Made by a program: the position numbers and the translations under genes. DNA of 64,000 nucleotides from assembly GCF_001039355.2 (NCBI RefSeq), contig NW_019776013.1:515232-579231 (forward strand), written 5' to 3'. Under the pieces are notes generated by a model. It was not told where the DNA came from, ran no database searches, and worked only from the letters and a program-made list of their open reading frames with translations. Of this stretch, positions 26,105-41,121 are shown piece by piece. Numbering within the stretch: position 1 is the first letter of the stretch; each line of letters starts with the position of its first letter. Source of the stretch: Lingula anatina. Taxonomy: Eukaryota; Brachiopoda; Lingulata; Lingulida; Lingulidae.

Positions 26105-29100
26105 CCCCAGCTTATTCTGTTTGCTTTCATCAGCCCTTCTGCAATTTTAGCCTCATTTCGGCATTATAAGTTAACTTAAGTACGAAGTGCATTTGATGTG
26201 ATTGTTTCCTGAACTGACTTTGAAAATTTATAGAACAAAAACATAGATTGAAGCTTATAGCCCTAGGGTGTCAGTAGCTCAGCTTGAAGGTCACAGTGTA
26301 TGCTGGCCTCTAGAAGCATTCAGATGCAATATGATGTTGTGTATTAACTACAAATGGCCTGTTACCAGGAGTAAAATTAAGGAGCTTAACCCAGAGGCAG
26401 TTAAGACTCATTACACAAAGCCATCGCTGTCAGAGAAAAATTACCAAGAGCACAGCCCATAAATATGGGTGACAGGGAGAAATCCACGGGGGATGGCAAA
26501 GAGCATGGGAAAGTTTTTTATTGCATTAGAATACTGTGTCTTTTAGCACCTCTCAGTGAGGCTGAGTCACTGTAAATGGCATGACATCATCCTATTAGAT
26601 TATAGAAATAATGGTCCCAGTGTATCAGAGGGATGAAGTGAACAAATCTGATTATCAATTATTTAGAACAAGCTTTTAAGAGAAGGGATTTCATTCTGTT
26701 ATTATATTTTCCAAACACATTAAGTATGCATGCTCACATATGTGCGATAAAAAGAATAACGTTTGAGCTAGTATCATAAAACATAGAAGATTTGCAAATG
26801 TAAGATAGACGCTAGCTGATTCCATTAGTTTTATGATTTTTATTGTTCATTAATGAAGTTGAGATGGATAAGAATCACCTTCTGGCATAGGAATTAAAGC
26901 TGGAGAAAAGAACAGGTGTTCTGAGACTACTAGCTGCAATCAGTGAAAAAACGTATTGTATTCTTTCCATTGATCCAAACTTGATGAAAAGATACAGTGC
27001 CTGGTCAGTTGGGGAGAATAATGAATGCTAAAAAGGCCGAATGACTGAAAGAAACATGATAGAGCTAGCTGATATTTGGTTTTCTAAATGAGGAAAACTC
27101 AGCTGTGGTTTTCTTTATGTACATAAGTGATCAATATGATGTGTACAGAAAAAGCTTTTAGTCCTTGCTATCTTGAGCTATTGATTTTCACATCTTCCCT
27201 GAGAGTTGAGACAAATTTGATAAAGGATCTTTCCCCTAGATTTAATGAAAAAGGTTCAGGAGAGCCTGAAGGGGAAGCTTGCCATGGCCATAAAAATTCT
27301 ATTACCAATGATTGTTGACACTTATATTTAACCATTAGATTTCATACATATCCGACTTTCGCAGATTTTGATTGGGTTTTTCTTTGTCAAGCATGCCTGA
27401 TTTATTCCCGTTTTTCCATTCGTGACAGGAATCCTTTGAAATGCAAGTTGAGAGATTTCGACGTTTTGAATGACTGTCATCAACAGAAGAGACCTTTTTT
27501 GTCGAGATGAAAGCACTTCTGATGTGAAGAACGTTATTGTATCTTATAATACTCTGTAGTGATATTGATCCTGGGAATTATCTTCTCCCCATTAACCCAG
27601 GACCATGGCACTTTTTTCTAAATTTAGTTTCTTTTTCACAGTTTCTGAAAAGGAATCATGCTGTTTCTGTTCTTTTCCTTTTTATTATTTTTTCCTTTTA
27701 TTTGCTTTTCATCTATTTTTAAGTGGTTTTGATGTGATTTGTAAGAGTTTCCAAAAGGAAATAACATTGATTCTTTTTCTTTTCCCTTTTCCCCTTTTCT
27801 CCTTTTTTATGTGGTTTTAAGATTTGTCAAAAAGATCATTACTCAGGATATTATTAACTTGTTTGAGGATACAAACAAATCTCCATGAGCAAATGTGTGC
27901 ATGAGCAGGCATGCATGTGGGTAAATGTTTTCTAGCTCAGGGACATTTTACACATTTTCCAATGCACACTTGCTCTCCTAGATTAAATTCTGCCTCAATT
28001 ACCCAAAGGGAATTATAGGAACAACTGATTGAATGATAATTAAGTTTTGTCTGAAGCTGAATCCTGTTCTAATTCTGCTTTCGTCACAGTTGCCTCCAAA
28101 ATCCTTCGCGAGCCAAATTAATCAGTAGAGTTAAAAAGAAAGAGTGTTTAAAAAACATTCACAAAAGTGCTGGGACTGGAGATCAGTTTGAAGAATCAAA
28201 TTATAAGGTATGATTGTTTTCCCTCGGCCTCCACTGATATTGCACCCACAATGCTATGGTCCTGGAGTTCACTGTGGCCAGATGAGTGGCTCCTGTGATA
28301 TATTTGGGAGACTAGACAATTTGATTTGCATAGTGCTACTTGATGGTGGAGGGAGAGGGTAGTAGTGGTTCACCATCTGCGATGGCATTTTTTCTCTGCT
28401 ATAGTTAAAATTCATCCAGTTCCTCAGGATTGAGCAGTCCCCGAGATGGGAGATCAAAGAGAGAAATAAAAATCACTGTTCAATAGTTTTTTCTCAATAC
28501 CGGTGACTTTTGTCCCACTTAGCCTTTCATTTATAAACAACGTAACCAACACTTCATCTCTTCTGTGGCAGTGGCGCAGTTATGCAGTTATCACACATAA
28601 TGAAAGCACGCCATTTTGACAGCTTTGTCACTTCTGCGGTTCTGAGCAATTCTCTTCACTAAATTAAACATCAATTTCGCCATCCATCTACACTTAACTG
28701 GAACAATTGAACTGCAATTTTAAACCATCATACAGGGACTAACTGGCAACCTACTCTGATGAAGGTTATGATGGATGACAAATAGTGCCTTTGTTGTTTT
28801 TTTCAAAAGATATTTTCATCAAACTGGGGAAAAACAGTCAAATGTGACTAGGTCAAATTTAAATTAAAATTATCTTTATTATAATCACTATTATTAGTTT
28901 AAAAGACCATAATTACTATTACCATTGTTGACAAAAAAAATTTTAAGCAATTGCACCAACTGTTATATTTATGTAGAATTAAAAAAAAAAAATTGCTTCA
29001 TTTCAATTTGCCTTAGCTAAGTTCTCTAACTCCCAAGATATCTGTAACATCCAAACTACTTCTCAGTAGTGATGCCTTTTAAAAGAGCCGACCATAAAAG

Positions 29101-32100
29101 ATGTGAATATTTCATTAAGGAACATTATCAGATTCTCATCTTTCTGAGCAGTCTTTCCATCCATCACATTGTACCATTAATGGAGAGCTATTAAGCTTAT
29201 ACCAGGCAACATAACCCTATATAGCAGCACAGATTACAGCAACGCCTTTAATCATACTTTCAAGAAGGAAAAAAAGAGAGAGAAAGAAAGAGATGAAAAA
29301 ACTATACATTACACCAGATGTGCAATTGTACCTTCATATTTCAAAAATGGGGAAATTTGCTGTAATAGCCTTTGGCAGACTGCAGTAATTTCTCTCTATT
29401 GGATTCCCTCCATTACGGTTGGCTGCCCAGGCGACACGATCCATCAGCCGAGGCCCCGAACCTAACACATGCTCCCCGTTTTACTCTCGCCCATGTGATT
29501 TCATTCCATGTTTCACTACAGTTGACTGCAAATCACATTTTCTCTGGCATAATAATATTGCTGAGACCAACACAATTATCCACTCCTTCTCTCCGACCCT
29601 ATTAAGAGAATTAGCTCCTGGGTTACCTGACGCCAGGCTGTGGCAAGATTTAGATCGTCTGCCATTTGCATGAAGACACTGATGTCTACTTTCTTTTCAT
29701 AAGAAAAAGACAAAATAAATAAAAAAAATATGATAAAAATTTAATTTCTCACATATATGATCTCTAATCCTAACTATGTCCTGCACAAGTTGCTTATTTG
29801 AGACTTTTTTGAAAAGAAAAAAGAGGACTCGGCATGCATTTCAGCAAGGAATTTTCTTGGTTTCTGCACACAGGCCTAGGCTAAACCATGTGTTGGCAAG
29901 TATTTGCAAACAACTGGGAAAAATTAATAAAAGATAAAAAATAATAATAATAAAAAAAATTTAAAAAAATAAAGAAAAACAATGATTAATAAGTTTGATT
30001 CACAGCCATACAATAAAACTTTGGGACGGCTCAACTCTACAGCAATTCTGCATAGTCCAGAAAAAGCAGCAGAACGCCTCTGTTACTTTTCAAAATTGGT
30101 GGAACATTAACCATCTTCAGGGTTTCCTAATGACTTTTTCGCCAACAAGCATATCCTCTTTTTTATACAAACCTCAAGCACCATCAGCCTTCAGTGATAA
30201 GTACGTCTTTTTCCTGTGAGTCAAGATGTCAAACATGGGCAGACAAATGAAAATATTCTCCCATACTTTGGCATGGGAATGAAAATATTTCTTGTTGCCC
30301 CACACAGGTTGTTTGAGAATGGATCTCCTCATTTATCTGGTCAATGCCAGGCCCACACATGAATAATCAGAGGAAAAAACTCTTCAAGTAAACCGCAGAG
30401 TGCTCCTTATTTCTACCCTTTTTTCACCTAGCTAGGTGCCAGTTTAACAAATGAACTAAGTGAATTCCTCTAAAATTTTGGACCAAAACTATAGCATTTT
30501 GGCTCAAGATAAATGAGTGTTTACTTCAAGAAAATACTGTGCCTGTTTTATAATAAGTAGGAAATGACTTTGGTTTCATACCAATGGCTGCTTGTTTTGA
30601 TTGACATCTAGAGATCTATTATGAATTAAAGTCAATTAAAATTCAGGTCTTAAAGTTAAAACTTTTAGCCAAGTTTTTTTTTTCAATCCATCTCCTGATA
30701 AAATGCAGGTTTTGATATCTTTCTGATTTCAAGAATGCCTTCACAGATAGCATAGGACCATAGGGGTTGGTGGTCAGCAGCTTGCCTTCTCCAAGTAGGC
30801 GTCAACTTATAAGCTTTTACCAAATGTTAAGATCTGTACAACTTTCAAAGACGACCTTAGGAGAGGTGTTTAGCCATGGTATAATTCACTTCCCAATCTC
30901 AGTTTTACTCTGTACTTGAAAATATCATTACTGCATTTTTCTTTAGCTAAATTACATCCACATGTATTACATTTTTACAATTTACTTTTTCATTACGCTC
31001 ATTTCCTTTAAACTTTGCTGAAAATCTGTTTTTCATACAAGAATAAACTTTGTTCATTCCTTTTTTCCCCTTTCTGCTGAAACAAGTTTTCAGGAATGTC
31101 AATAACGAGGCACAGGTTTCACTGATTAATTGTCAACAAGTAGCTCAAAATGACTTGAACCCAACCAATTTTTTCTTAAGTTCAAAATGTCCCCCTTCCT
31201 GCGACAAATACCCAAAGGAATTTTATTATTTTTGGCACCACTATGATCTGTATTTCCCTGTTCTTATTTAGCAAAAGTTGTGTAAGAGGTAATTTTTTCA
31301 ACCGAAATTTGATATTCTCTTTGACAAGACATAAATACAAAAGAACTTTTTTTTTTCACTGACAGTTTTGCTTTTAATGGCCCCAAGGAATGAACAAGGA
31401 ATGAAACTGCTATGAAGGAGATAATTTATTTTGGGGAGGGGGTATGAGATAAGAGGAAGAATAGCAGCAATATAACATATGTACAGAAGTTACACAGAGC
31501 ATTTGCATGCTAGAAGTAAAGACTGTGAAGACATCTTATAAAAACAATTCATTTACTAAAACAATAACTGTCAATGATTTTGTGACATTCACTTGGTTCA
31601 AACCAGTATACTCATCAGTACGTCTTGTTATGCCAACAGACTGTGTTCATATTCTTCATTTAGACAATAAAAAACTCCATGTAAAACCAATCAATCAATT
31701 AAAACAAACAAGTAAGATAACTGTCATGTTTTTCTGACATTCACTTGGCACAGCCAGGTATACCCAGCAGCTTATCTTAGAATCTAATACATTACTGCAA
31801 GCATCTCCAATCCTGAAGGAACTTGTAAGGGGGGGGGGGGGGGGCACTTTAGATGATTCTTTTAGGCAACAGGCAAGCTATTCAGTTGTCGATCTCTGAA
31901 GTTGAACAGGTCCAGTTAATTGTACCACTGGATGTGAAAGGGGCCTTAATGAGGGGTAATTGCTCCTGAATTTTCAGATATTTCACTCATTCCAAACATC
32001 ATGTCATTTTTGAGATTTATAATGTTTAGATACTCACAGATGTATTTCTGAACTAAACCTATTCTAAATATTGTTAGTAGGATATTATACTTTTTTTTAA

Positions 32101-33735
32101 CATACAAGCAATAAAAACTGTTTAAATTTCATCAAAAATTACTGCAATCCCAATGGAATATTAACAATGCATCTTAATCTCAAAAGGTGTTTGCTTAAAA
32201 AATAGGGATGCCAAGATAGTAATATTTTCGTGGATGCTTTTGCCAAAGTGTAATGTCACAGGGCTAGCATTTTCTTTGAATTTCAAGAATTACCCAGATG
32301 TTGGAAAATATTCCTGAATTAGTTGCAGGGAGTTGGCATGTTTGATCACTTAATGTGCTTACTTTTGATTGGCAGTTCTGTTAAAGGTAAACTAGTTTGT
32401 ATAATGTCATCATTTTTTTCCCCTCTTTACCTTGAGCATTGTCCCATTTCCGTATATTTTCCTAAACTTTACACAAGATGAACAGCCTCTGTTGACAGAG
32501 GACGGAAATAGTTTTTCTTTGCAAAGAAAACAATGGGAAAGTCTACACAAAGATGATGGGTGGCCATACTGGTGGCTGAGAAATTGGTTAAGTAAAGATA
32601 CCTTCTTAGACAGTGTTCTGCTCTCTTGAATAAAGTTACATGACAAAATGTCAGGAAATATGAGTCTTGTCTAAAATTAATGTTTCTTTTTACTTGCAGG
32701 AAATTTGAATGAAGCAAGCATGCTACAAAGCATTGTTTAGTCTATGCTGGAAAGATGATGAATCATGTTATGGCCAGCTAATACTAATACCCTGAATGAT
32801 TATGCATATATTCTTCCAGCTCAGTAAGATGCTGAATAATCTGTTGTCATGAGTCACATGTTAAAACTTTCTCTCTTTTTGTGGCTTCCTTCTTCAGGTT
32901 TTTGAATTGCTGAAGTATAAATGTATGCATATCAACACTACTAACAGGTTGCAAACTCTTGGAAATATGAACATTTACCTGTGTTGTACTTGTTATGTGC
33001 TTGCTCATCCAAGAACATACAACACTTTGTTTCATGCAAATATGTGAAATGGTTTACATATGTGTATGCTATGTATATGCTATTTTGATTGCATGGCACT
33101 TGTTTTCAGAGAAGTCTACAAACCCATTTTAGCTAGTCACTGTAATTTGACCACCAGCACCCACCTGGAAGGTACCATATCATGGGTTTGGCCAGGAACC
33201 TGTACCTCAACTGCTGGATCCAAAACCCGTCTATATACTTAAAAAAAAATGATCTCTGAAATGAATTTGTCATGTGTTTATATTTTAACTTTCACGAAAA
33301 AATGGAACTCAAAATTGAAAATTGAACTGAAAAAAAGGTATATGTTTACAATTTTACTTTCACAAAATATTAAGCCCTGTGAGGAGTCTGACATCTCCCA
33401 ATATTTATACTTCCTGAAGGAACAGTGTGCTGAGATGAATTTGTCACAGCTGTACATTTTTACTTACAAAAAACACAAAGCTCAGTGACGAGTCCATCAT
33501 ATCATTATTTTTCTCCTTCCAGGAAGAATTGAGCTGCGAGATGAGTCTGTGGAGAGCCTTCTGTCCACGGCCTGTTTACTCCAGCTTTCTGAGGTGGTAG
33601 AGGCATGCTGCGGCTATCTCATGAAGCAGCTTCATCCTTCCAACTGTTTAGGAATACGGCAGTTTGCCGATGCTCAGGGATGTACAGATCTGTATAAAGT
33701 CGCCAATAACTATGTCATGGTAAGTGAAGATACAG

Positions 33736-33792
<57 letters not shown>

Positions 33793-36700
33793 ATGTTCAT
33801 TGCATTATTTGGAGCAAGATCATAAAACTGATAATGATGATAATAATAATCATAGTAATAAGAAAAATAAAGAAAATAGTAATAATGTTATTATTATGTA
33901 TCGAACCCATTTCTTCAGATGATCAGATGTCACAGACCATTTGGTAAGTTGAGATTTCTGATGGGTGAAATCCTGGGAAGAGCCCAATATTTCTGTTAAA
34001 AAAGAACAGCAGTATAATTATCTCTTTATTTTCATTCTTGAAGGAAAACTTTTGTGATGTGATGCAAAATCAGGAGTTCTGTGAGCTGTCAGCAGATGAG
34101 GTGTCCAAACTCCTGACAAATGACGATCTGAACGTGCCAAATGAAGAAATGACTTTTCATGCGCTGTGCACGTGGGCAAAACACGACATGAGCACACGCA
34201 AAAAATACCTCAGTAAATTACTCGCCAATGTCAAACTGCCATTATTACCTCCACAGGTGAGATTGTTTGGATGGTTGGTTGATGCATTGATTGATAGATG
34301 GACTGACTGACTGATTGACAGCTTGTTTGTTCATTGGTCAGTTGGTGGATGGAATAATTGATTGGCAGATTCACAAAGAAATCTTGCCGAGTCAGTTAAG
34401 CATGGAGCCTTGAGGTGTGAATTGATCAATGGCCAAGTTTTATAGAAAATCTGAGTTGAAAAGTAGAATCTGGTGTAGTATGTGAAATATGGTTCCCTTT
34501 AAAGATCTTTTGTTGCTTCCCCAGCTTACTTGCTGTTTCATTTTGATAAGTAACATTCAGAGGCATATTTTAAAAACCTGAACTCGTTGGAATGAAAAAT
34601 ATGTCACAAAATGTTCAGACCCATTCAGGATTGGTAATGTTAACAGAGGTGATATTGGGTATTTTTCTACACCTTACTGATATGTTATTTTCTTCTGTGG
34701 AATTGGATTTAGTTCTTTAGATACATACTTACACTTAAAGCTGTTCAGTAATAAAATGTGTATCTAAAGGACTAAATCCAATTCCAGTGTACAATTAGGC
34801 TCTGTTTCACAAAATCAGCTATTTTAATTTGACAGCTTCTCTCCTTGATCCACTTTTAGTTTATTTTGTGCTTTTCTATATTTTTGTAAAATAAGCCCCA
34901 ATATAATAGAATCATCCCAGTCAGTGTCTTGACAGCTTATCCCCTTCATCCCTTTTTCAGTTCATTGCGGACCACGTAGAAACTAATGCTCTATTTAAGG
35001 AAGACAGAGAATGTCAGGAACTGATAATGGAGGCCTTGAAGTACCACCTCCTCCCCGAACGCCGCCATTCCCTCCAAAGTCCTCGCACCAAGCCGCGGAA
35101 GTCCACGGTGGGCGTCCTGTATGCCGTAGGAGGGATGGACTGCACCAAAGGTGAGTGTAAGTTGAACCTTTTTATTTAGTTGCTTTAATCTTGCTTACTT
35201 CTTTAAAGGCACACAGTGAGCTTTAGACCTTTGTATATTATGTAGAGGATTGTTTATATTCATGGAAATTTTGACTCTTTGGCTTTTGATCACCCTAGGT
35301 TTGCTGTATACAAAACTGATGACACAATCACAATCTATAATCCTTTGTTTTCTTGGAGTTTCTTATTTTGGAATCACTCTTATAATGAAGATGCACATTG
35401 TTGAACACCGCTTTTGGTGATAAGAATAAGAAATACAGAAGTTAAAAAACAAATTTATAGATTGTGATTTTCTCAACAGATTTGGATAGGGTACAGCATG
35501 TTGTGATAAAGAGAATGTTGCTGGAGTTTCCTGGAAAATGTTCTCTTCAGCTTTAAGAAGGTCTAACATGCGTTGTTTGCCTCTGTTAACTTGATAGTTT
35601 CTTCAAACAACAGAATTATTTGCACTTCAATATATTGGTGTCTCACCAGACACTTCCTAATGGATATGAGGCTACATCCATTGCAGTGTAAATAATGCAG
35701 AGTTCAGCTGGTGTTTGAAGAAATTATTATTGTCACTTTAGATGTACAACACAGCTGATAAAATTATTTGTTGCTTAATCTTTCTTTTTTTATGAAAATT
35801 ATTATTTTTTTTAAAGTAAGAACAGGCACATTTATAGCTGGGTTCTATTTTACTGGTGGTTGATATTAGGTTAGATTGTGTTGAGTGATTAATTTTGTTG
35901 TCACTTAACTCTTACTTTAATCATTTATTTAACATGAGATGTCACTGATTATGAATTAGTCTGTTATTTTGCTGTTCAATTGTGGGGTAATCTCAATACA
36001 TTCTGGCACTTCCATTTATTATGACAACCTCTCTAAGTTGTTTTAATAAAGCAGGTTGTTTTTAAGAGAGTAAGTCACTATGTGTATAAAAAAAGTCACT
36101 ATGTTTTTAAGAGTCACTGAAATGGAATCCCTGTGCTGGGCATTGCTAGTTAACCTGATTGAATTTGACTGATCCAAACTGTTGAAGGCAAACTTGCAAA
36201 AGGGGGGCACCCCCCCCTCCCCCATACTGTAATTACATGTTAAGACGAGTTTTAAGTGTTTTGATACATATATGTATGTGTGTAAAGCACAGATTTTAAA
36301 AAGGCCAAAGAATGCCTTTGGAATAACCAGAAATTTGTTTTATTCAAATCTTGTATTATCTCTCTTGATAACCCTGCTTGGGTGGAGATCTTGGAGCTAA
36401 ATTGCCTGGTTATCTGCTGATGAGGACTTACTTGGTTAACAGGAGGGTATTTTCTTCATTTCTCTCTCAGTCAGCTGAAAAGATAAACTGTTGCCACAAT
36501 GAATTGTGGTTGGATAAAGACTATTTTGGATTGGAATAATTGGATCTAACTTGAGGCCGTCAGACAATTCCCAGTTACACTGCAGACTTTTAAATTCCAT
36601 GTACTTGGTCTTCTATTGAACACAAGTAGGACCAATATCTGTCCAAAGTTGTCCCTGTCTGAGCAGGCCAGAGAGGACTGTTTTGCTGGTGTCGGGAGGA

Positions 36701-39700
36701 TATAGAATGATATTCCTTTGTGATCTCCTCAATTTGTTTTGGGCACTTTGTTATCATTAAAATAAATTAGATATGAATCTACAGACCAGGATATAGAAGA
36801 TTTGAAGACTTTTGGAGAATCCAAATTTTGTAGTGGGATAAGGATGTTTAATGTTTAATACAACTAAAATAGAAATATAAAAGAAAAAACATCGTCGTTT
36901 GAGATGCAGTTTAGAGGTTAAAGTGTATGCTTTTGATGGCAGATATCTGGTAAGTTTTTCAACAAAGAAAACCAAAAAATGACCAAATATTCTCATATAT
37001 CATACACACACACAGGTGCCACCAGCATAGAGAAATATGACTTCCGTGCCAACACCTGGACCCAAGTGGCCAATATGAATGGCCGACGTCTGCAGTTTGG
37101 GGTTGCCGTCCTGGAGGACAAGCTGTTCGTGGTGGGGGGCAGGGACGGCCTGAAGACCTTGAATACTGTGGAGTGTTATGATCCCAGGAAGAAGACGTGG
37201 AGTCTAATGCCACCTATGTCAACACACAGGCATGGACTGGGTGAGTATCTTGACTGGCCTTGTGCTGGTTTTTAAGGTGCATTTCTAGTAAGTTAGAACC
37301 AATTGACTTTGTGTTATCTGAACAGAGCATGGGGTAGTTTCACAAGAAAACGTTATCCTGAAAATTAGTGTTTGCTTTTAGGCCAAAAAAGTTGTTATTC
37401 TCAGTTTAGGATAAATCTATAATAGTCCACTAAAAATGAAATAAAATAAATGTTAGTTTGAAACATGGGATATATCTGTCCTGTTATAAAACAGAAGCAA
37501 GATTTCAATTAATTGAACTACTACAGATTCATCTTCTGGGGCAAAGTAGACTCAGATTTCAGTCTAAAAGTTTAGACCAACTTTCACTTTGATAACCAGA
37601 ATTAAAATGTGCATGTCTTTGCCTCAAGCAGAAGTCTTTCCTATTGAACCCTGGTGCACCAAGGTTCCTAATGGCTTCCAGTTAATTGGAAAGTGCACTT
37701 TGGTGAACCAGAGATAGAGCTTCGACATGCAATTGCTGGCACCATGATTAAATTGGCTTTGTTACCTGCATGTGCAGGGCATGGCAATCGCCTCAGATTT
37801 CTCTGAAATAGTGGCATCTGGATGATTAATTGAGATATCTAAGATGAGTCCCCCCCTTTTTTTTCTGAAAAGGAAATTGGTTTCGGATTTTAACACAGTT
37901 AATTGAATTGCTTGTTCAGTGAATTGCGTAGATAAGGTTGCTTTCATAATTTAATTTCATATTCATGGCTTTCCTTTCTCCTGTTTTTGCTGTAACTCAT
38001 TCGAAAAATGTCAGTTCTTTGGACCTGTTTGTAACAAGCTCAGTCAGCGCCAAGTTCCATTCCCCCCCCCCNNNNNNNNNNNNNNNNNNNNNNNNNNNNN
38101 NNNNNNNNNNNNNNNNNNNNNNNNNNNNNNNNNNNNNNNNNNNNNNNNNNNNNNNNNNNNNNNNNNNNNNNNNNNNNNNNNNNNNNNNNNNNNNNNNNNN
38201 NNNNNNNNNNNNNNNNNNNNNNNNNNNNNNNNNNNNNNNNNNNNNNNNNNNNNNNNNNNNNNNNNNNNGCACGCATACAATTTTCTAGAGATGAAAGTCT
38301 TCTTTATTTATATGGAAATACAGATATTTGAGTGATGTTTTTATGGTCCTTTGGTGCTTGCATTTTCTGAATTTTTTAAAAAAAGTCCACTTTCATCTCT
38401 GAATCTATTCCATATGATAATGATTTGATCTGGTATTTTTTGTCTCAGGTGTTGGGGTATTAGAGGGTCCAATGTATGCAGTAGGGGGCCATGATGGCTG
38501 GTCCTACCTGAACACAGTGGAGAGGTGGGATCCCCAGGCCAGGCAGTGGAGCTATGTGGCCCCCATGTCCACACAGAGGAGTACTGTAGGAGTCACTGTC
38601 ATGTGTGGGAAGTAAGCACTATTCTGTTTGTGTTTGTGTCTGCGCCATCTGGTGGACACAGTGAAAATTATTAAGACCTCAGCAGAAAGCTGAAACTTCT
38701 TTCAGACCGTTTATGATATCTTTTATCCAGTATTAGAATATCTAAAGTCAGGGTGAAATCACACAATTTAAAATTAAAAAAAAAACAACATTATATTAAA
38801 AGCATATGATAGAAATAGACTAAGAGTGAAATTATTTTTCAGTTTTCAAGGATTCTAGTAAAAATGCATCTATAATATGGTAATCCCTTGAAATATCGAA
38901 ATGTCACACTCATTTCATTATTTCACTTTTGAAAATGTATCATTTTAGTCACTAGCAAAATGCACTTCTTGACATGAAGCCAACTCCCTTTTTAGAGCTT
39001 CTTAATCAATGCACAAAATATTGTTTTGGAGAATAAAATCAATTTATTTTGTTCAATTGAAGCAAGTAATTATACTATCTAATATGATGTCCAAAATTTT
39101 CAGATTGTATGCAGTTGGAGGTCGTGATGGCAGCTCATGTCTCAGGTCCATGGAGTGTTTTGATCCCCACACCAACAAGTGGAACCTCTGCGCGCCCATG
39201 TCCAAGAGGCGTGGTGGGGTGGGTGTGGCCTCTTTTAACGGCTTTCTCTATGCAGTGGGCGGCCATGATGCTCCGGCCAGTAATCCAACTTCCAGTAGAT
39301 TTGACTGTGTTGAAAGGTTAGTTATAGTGTAAAGGGTAGCTGGTAAGAATATAATTCTCGGATATGCCTTATTACAGATAACTATATGGAACATAGTAGC
39401 TTTCACCAACTCTGAAGGATGTTATGTTTCACCTACTATGTAGATAAGATCATATTAATTTTCATTCAATACTTTTACTGTATAAAGACGGCATTGAATG
39501 TATGAATTATTAATATTATTATTATTATTAGATTAGTCATCCAGTCATGTTTTTCATAAATAGTAGTACTCATATTATACACATTATATATATCCTATTA
39601 TTTTCTAAACCCCAGATATGACCCCAAGACAGACGTATGGACCACGGTGGCCCCTATTAGCTCTATGAGGGATGCTGTGGGGATGTGTGCCCTGGGGGAC

Positions 39701-41087
39701 AGGCTGTTCTGTGTGGGAGGATACGACGGGACGCAGTACCTCGCTGATGTAGAATGCTACGATCCAAATACCAATGAATGGACAAAGGTAGGTTTTAAAC
39801 AACTAGGTACCCAAATCTTCTTCTTTTTTCTTCTTTCCATGTTACTTATTTCTCTTAAGTCTTATATATTTAAGTTTTTTTCTTTCCATGTTCATCTCAT
39901 CAGTCAAATCTAAGTTCCATAAATAAATCAACAGACTTTATGTAACAATTAAAATCCAGCTCCCAAATCATCCAGATTTTATTCTCTCAGGATAAAGAAA
40001 TGTTTTCAAACAAGCCTGAGCTACACCCAGATGAGGAGGTTCAAAGGTGACGGAGCTCAAGATGACATGCTTTGGGGACTGATTTAATTATTGATGGATT
40101 ATTCTATAACAGATGCATGCTTCTCATACAGGTTCATTAGTTCACATTAAATAAGCCTGGTGTGTCTCTTATCTTATGGGCATCAATTTTGCTTAAAAAA
40201 ATTCTTTGTTATTGAATTAATATTTGTAAATATATTTGTAAAGACTTCATTATATACAGAAAAGATGAATTTGACACAATATATTGTGACAAAAATTCTA
40301 GCAACCCCCCCCCCCCCCCCACACACACACACCCAAAATATATTCTGCCAAAATATTATCTGCAGTCAAAATTACTTCTTTCCTTTTTTTTTCCTGAGCT
40401 TGCATATCTGCATAAGCATCAAGATATACATTCTACTTAAATTGTGTTATTCTTAGCCATAATACAGCGGGTGTAACATGCTGTGTGTGACCGTGATTGT
40501 TTTCTGGTACACACAAAGTAGATTGCACAGACCCATGATGAGAAATGAGTTTCTTCACAACCTTGGCTCTCTGGGGAAATAAATGAAAGTAAATGGTTTC
40601 CAATTTGGGAGCTGGATTTTAATTGTTACATGAAGTCTGTTGATTTATTAATGGGACTCGGGTTTGATTGATGAGATGAACATGGAAAGAAGGAAAAAAA
40701 CTAAATATATGAGACTTTAGGGAAATAGGCAGAATTATGTTTTGGCTGGAAAACTTGGAAGGGGGTTTCTTGAAGAGATTTGGTACCTTATGGTGTCGGT
40801 AATATATGTAACCACCTTTTGGGAGCAGTTGTTGATAAAAATTTGGATTTTCTGAGTGTTCAGTGGGCTGATGTCAGTATTATAAAAGAGTTATATTACT
40901 GAAATGAGTCCTTGCAAGTGTTGCAGGTAATTTGTGAAAAGTGCATAGCACTAAAGCATTCACTAAGAGGGCATTCAAGTGCTTCTTTATTTGCAGTTGA
41001 TTTCCATGTCATTTCCTTGACTTGTTGTGCTTCTTTCAGTATATAACTTCACTTTTCACATTTTACCAATAAGATGAATCACACTGG

Positions 41088-41121
<34 letters not shown>

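Larger units (their letters stand above)
25378..33522 (+). other. KLHL5: KLHL-like intron 2 (8.1 kb)
   Basis: The longest intron, from GTAGGT to TTCTCCTTCCAG. It holds poly-A (25937-25959), a GT microsatellite (26063-26101), a G-run (31829-31844) and a large block (about 28.5-29.7 kb) of repeat-poor, compositionally balanced sequence that could be regulatory. No extra coding exon is evident. Confidence 0.7.

Noticed and set aside
33523-33947. Kelch exon 3 frame continuing into a poly-Asn tract
   Set aside because: The Asn run is the AAT microsatellite in intron 3. The donor at 33720 joins exon 4 in phase and restores the family sequence.
37965-38288. Frames crossing the second run of N
   Set aside because: Same reason: gap characters read as open sequence.
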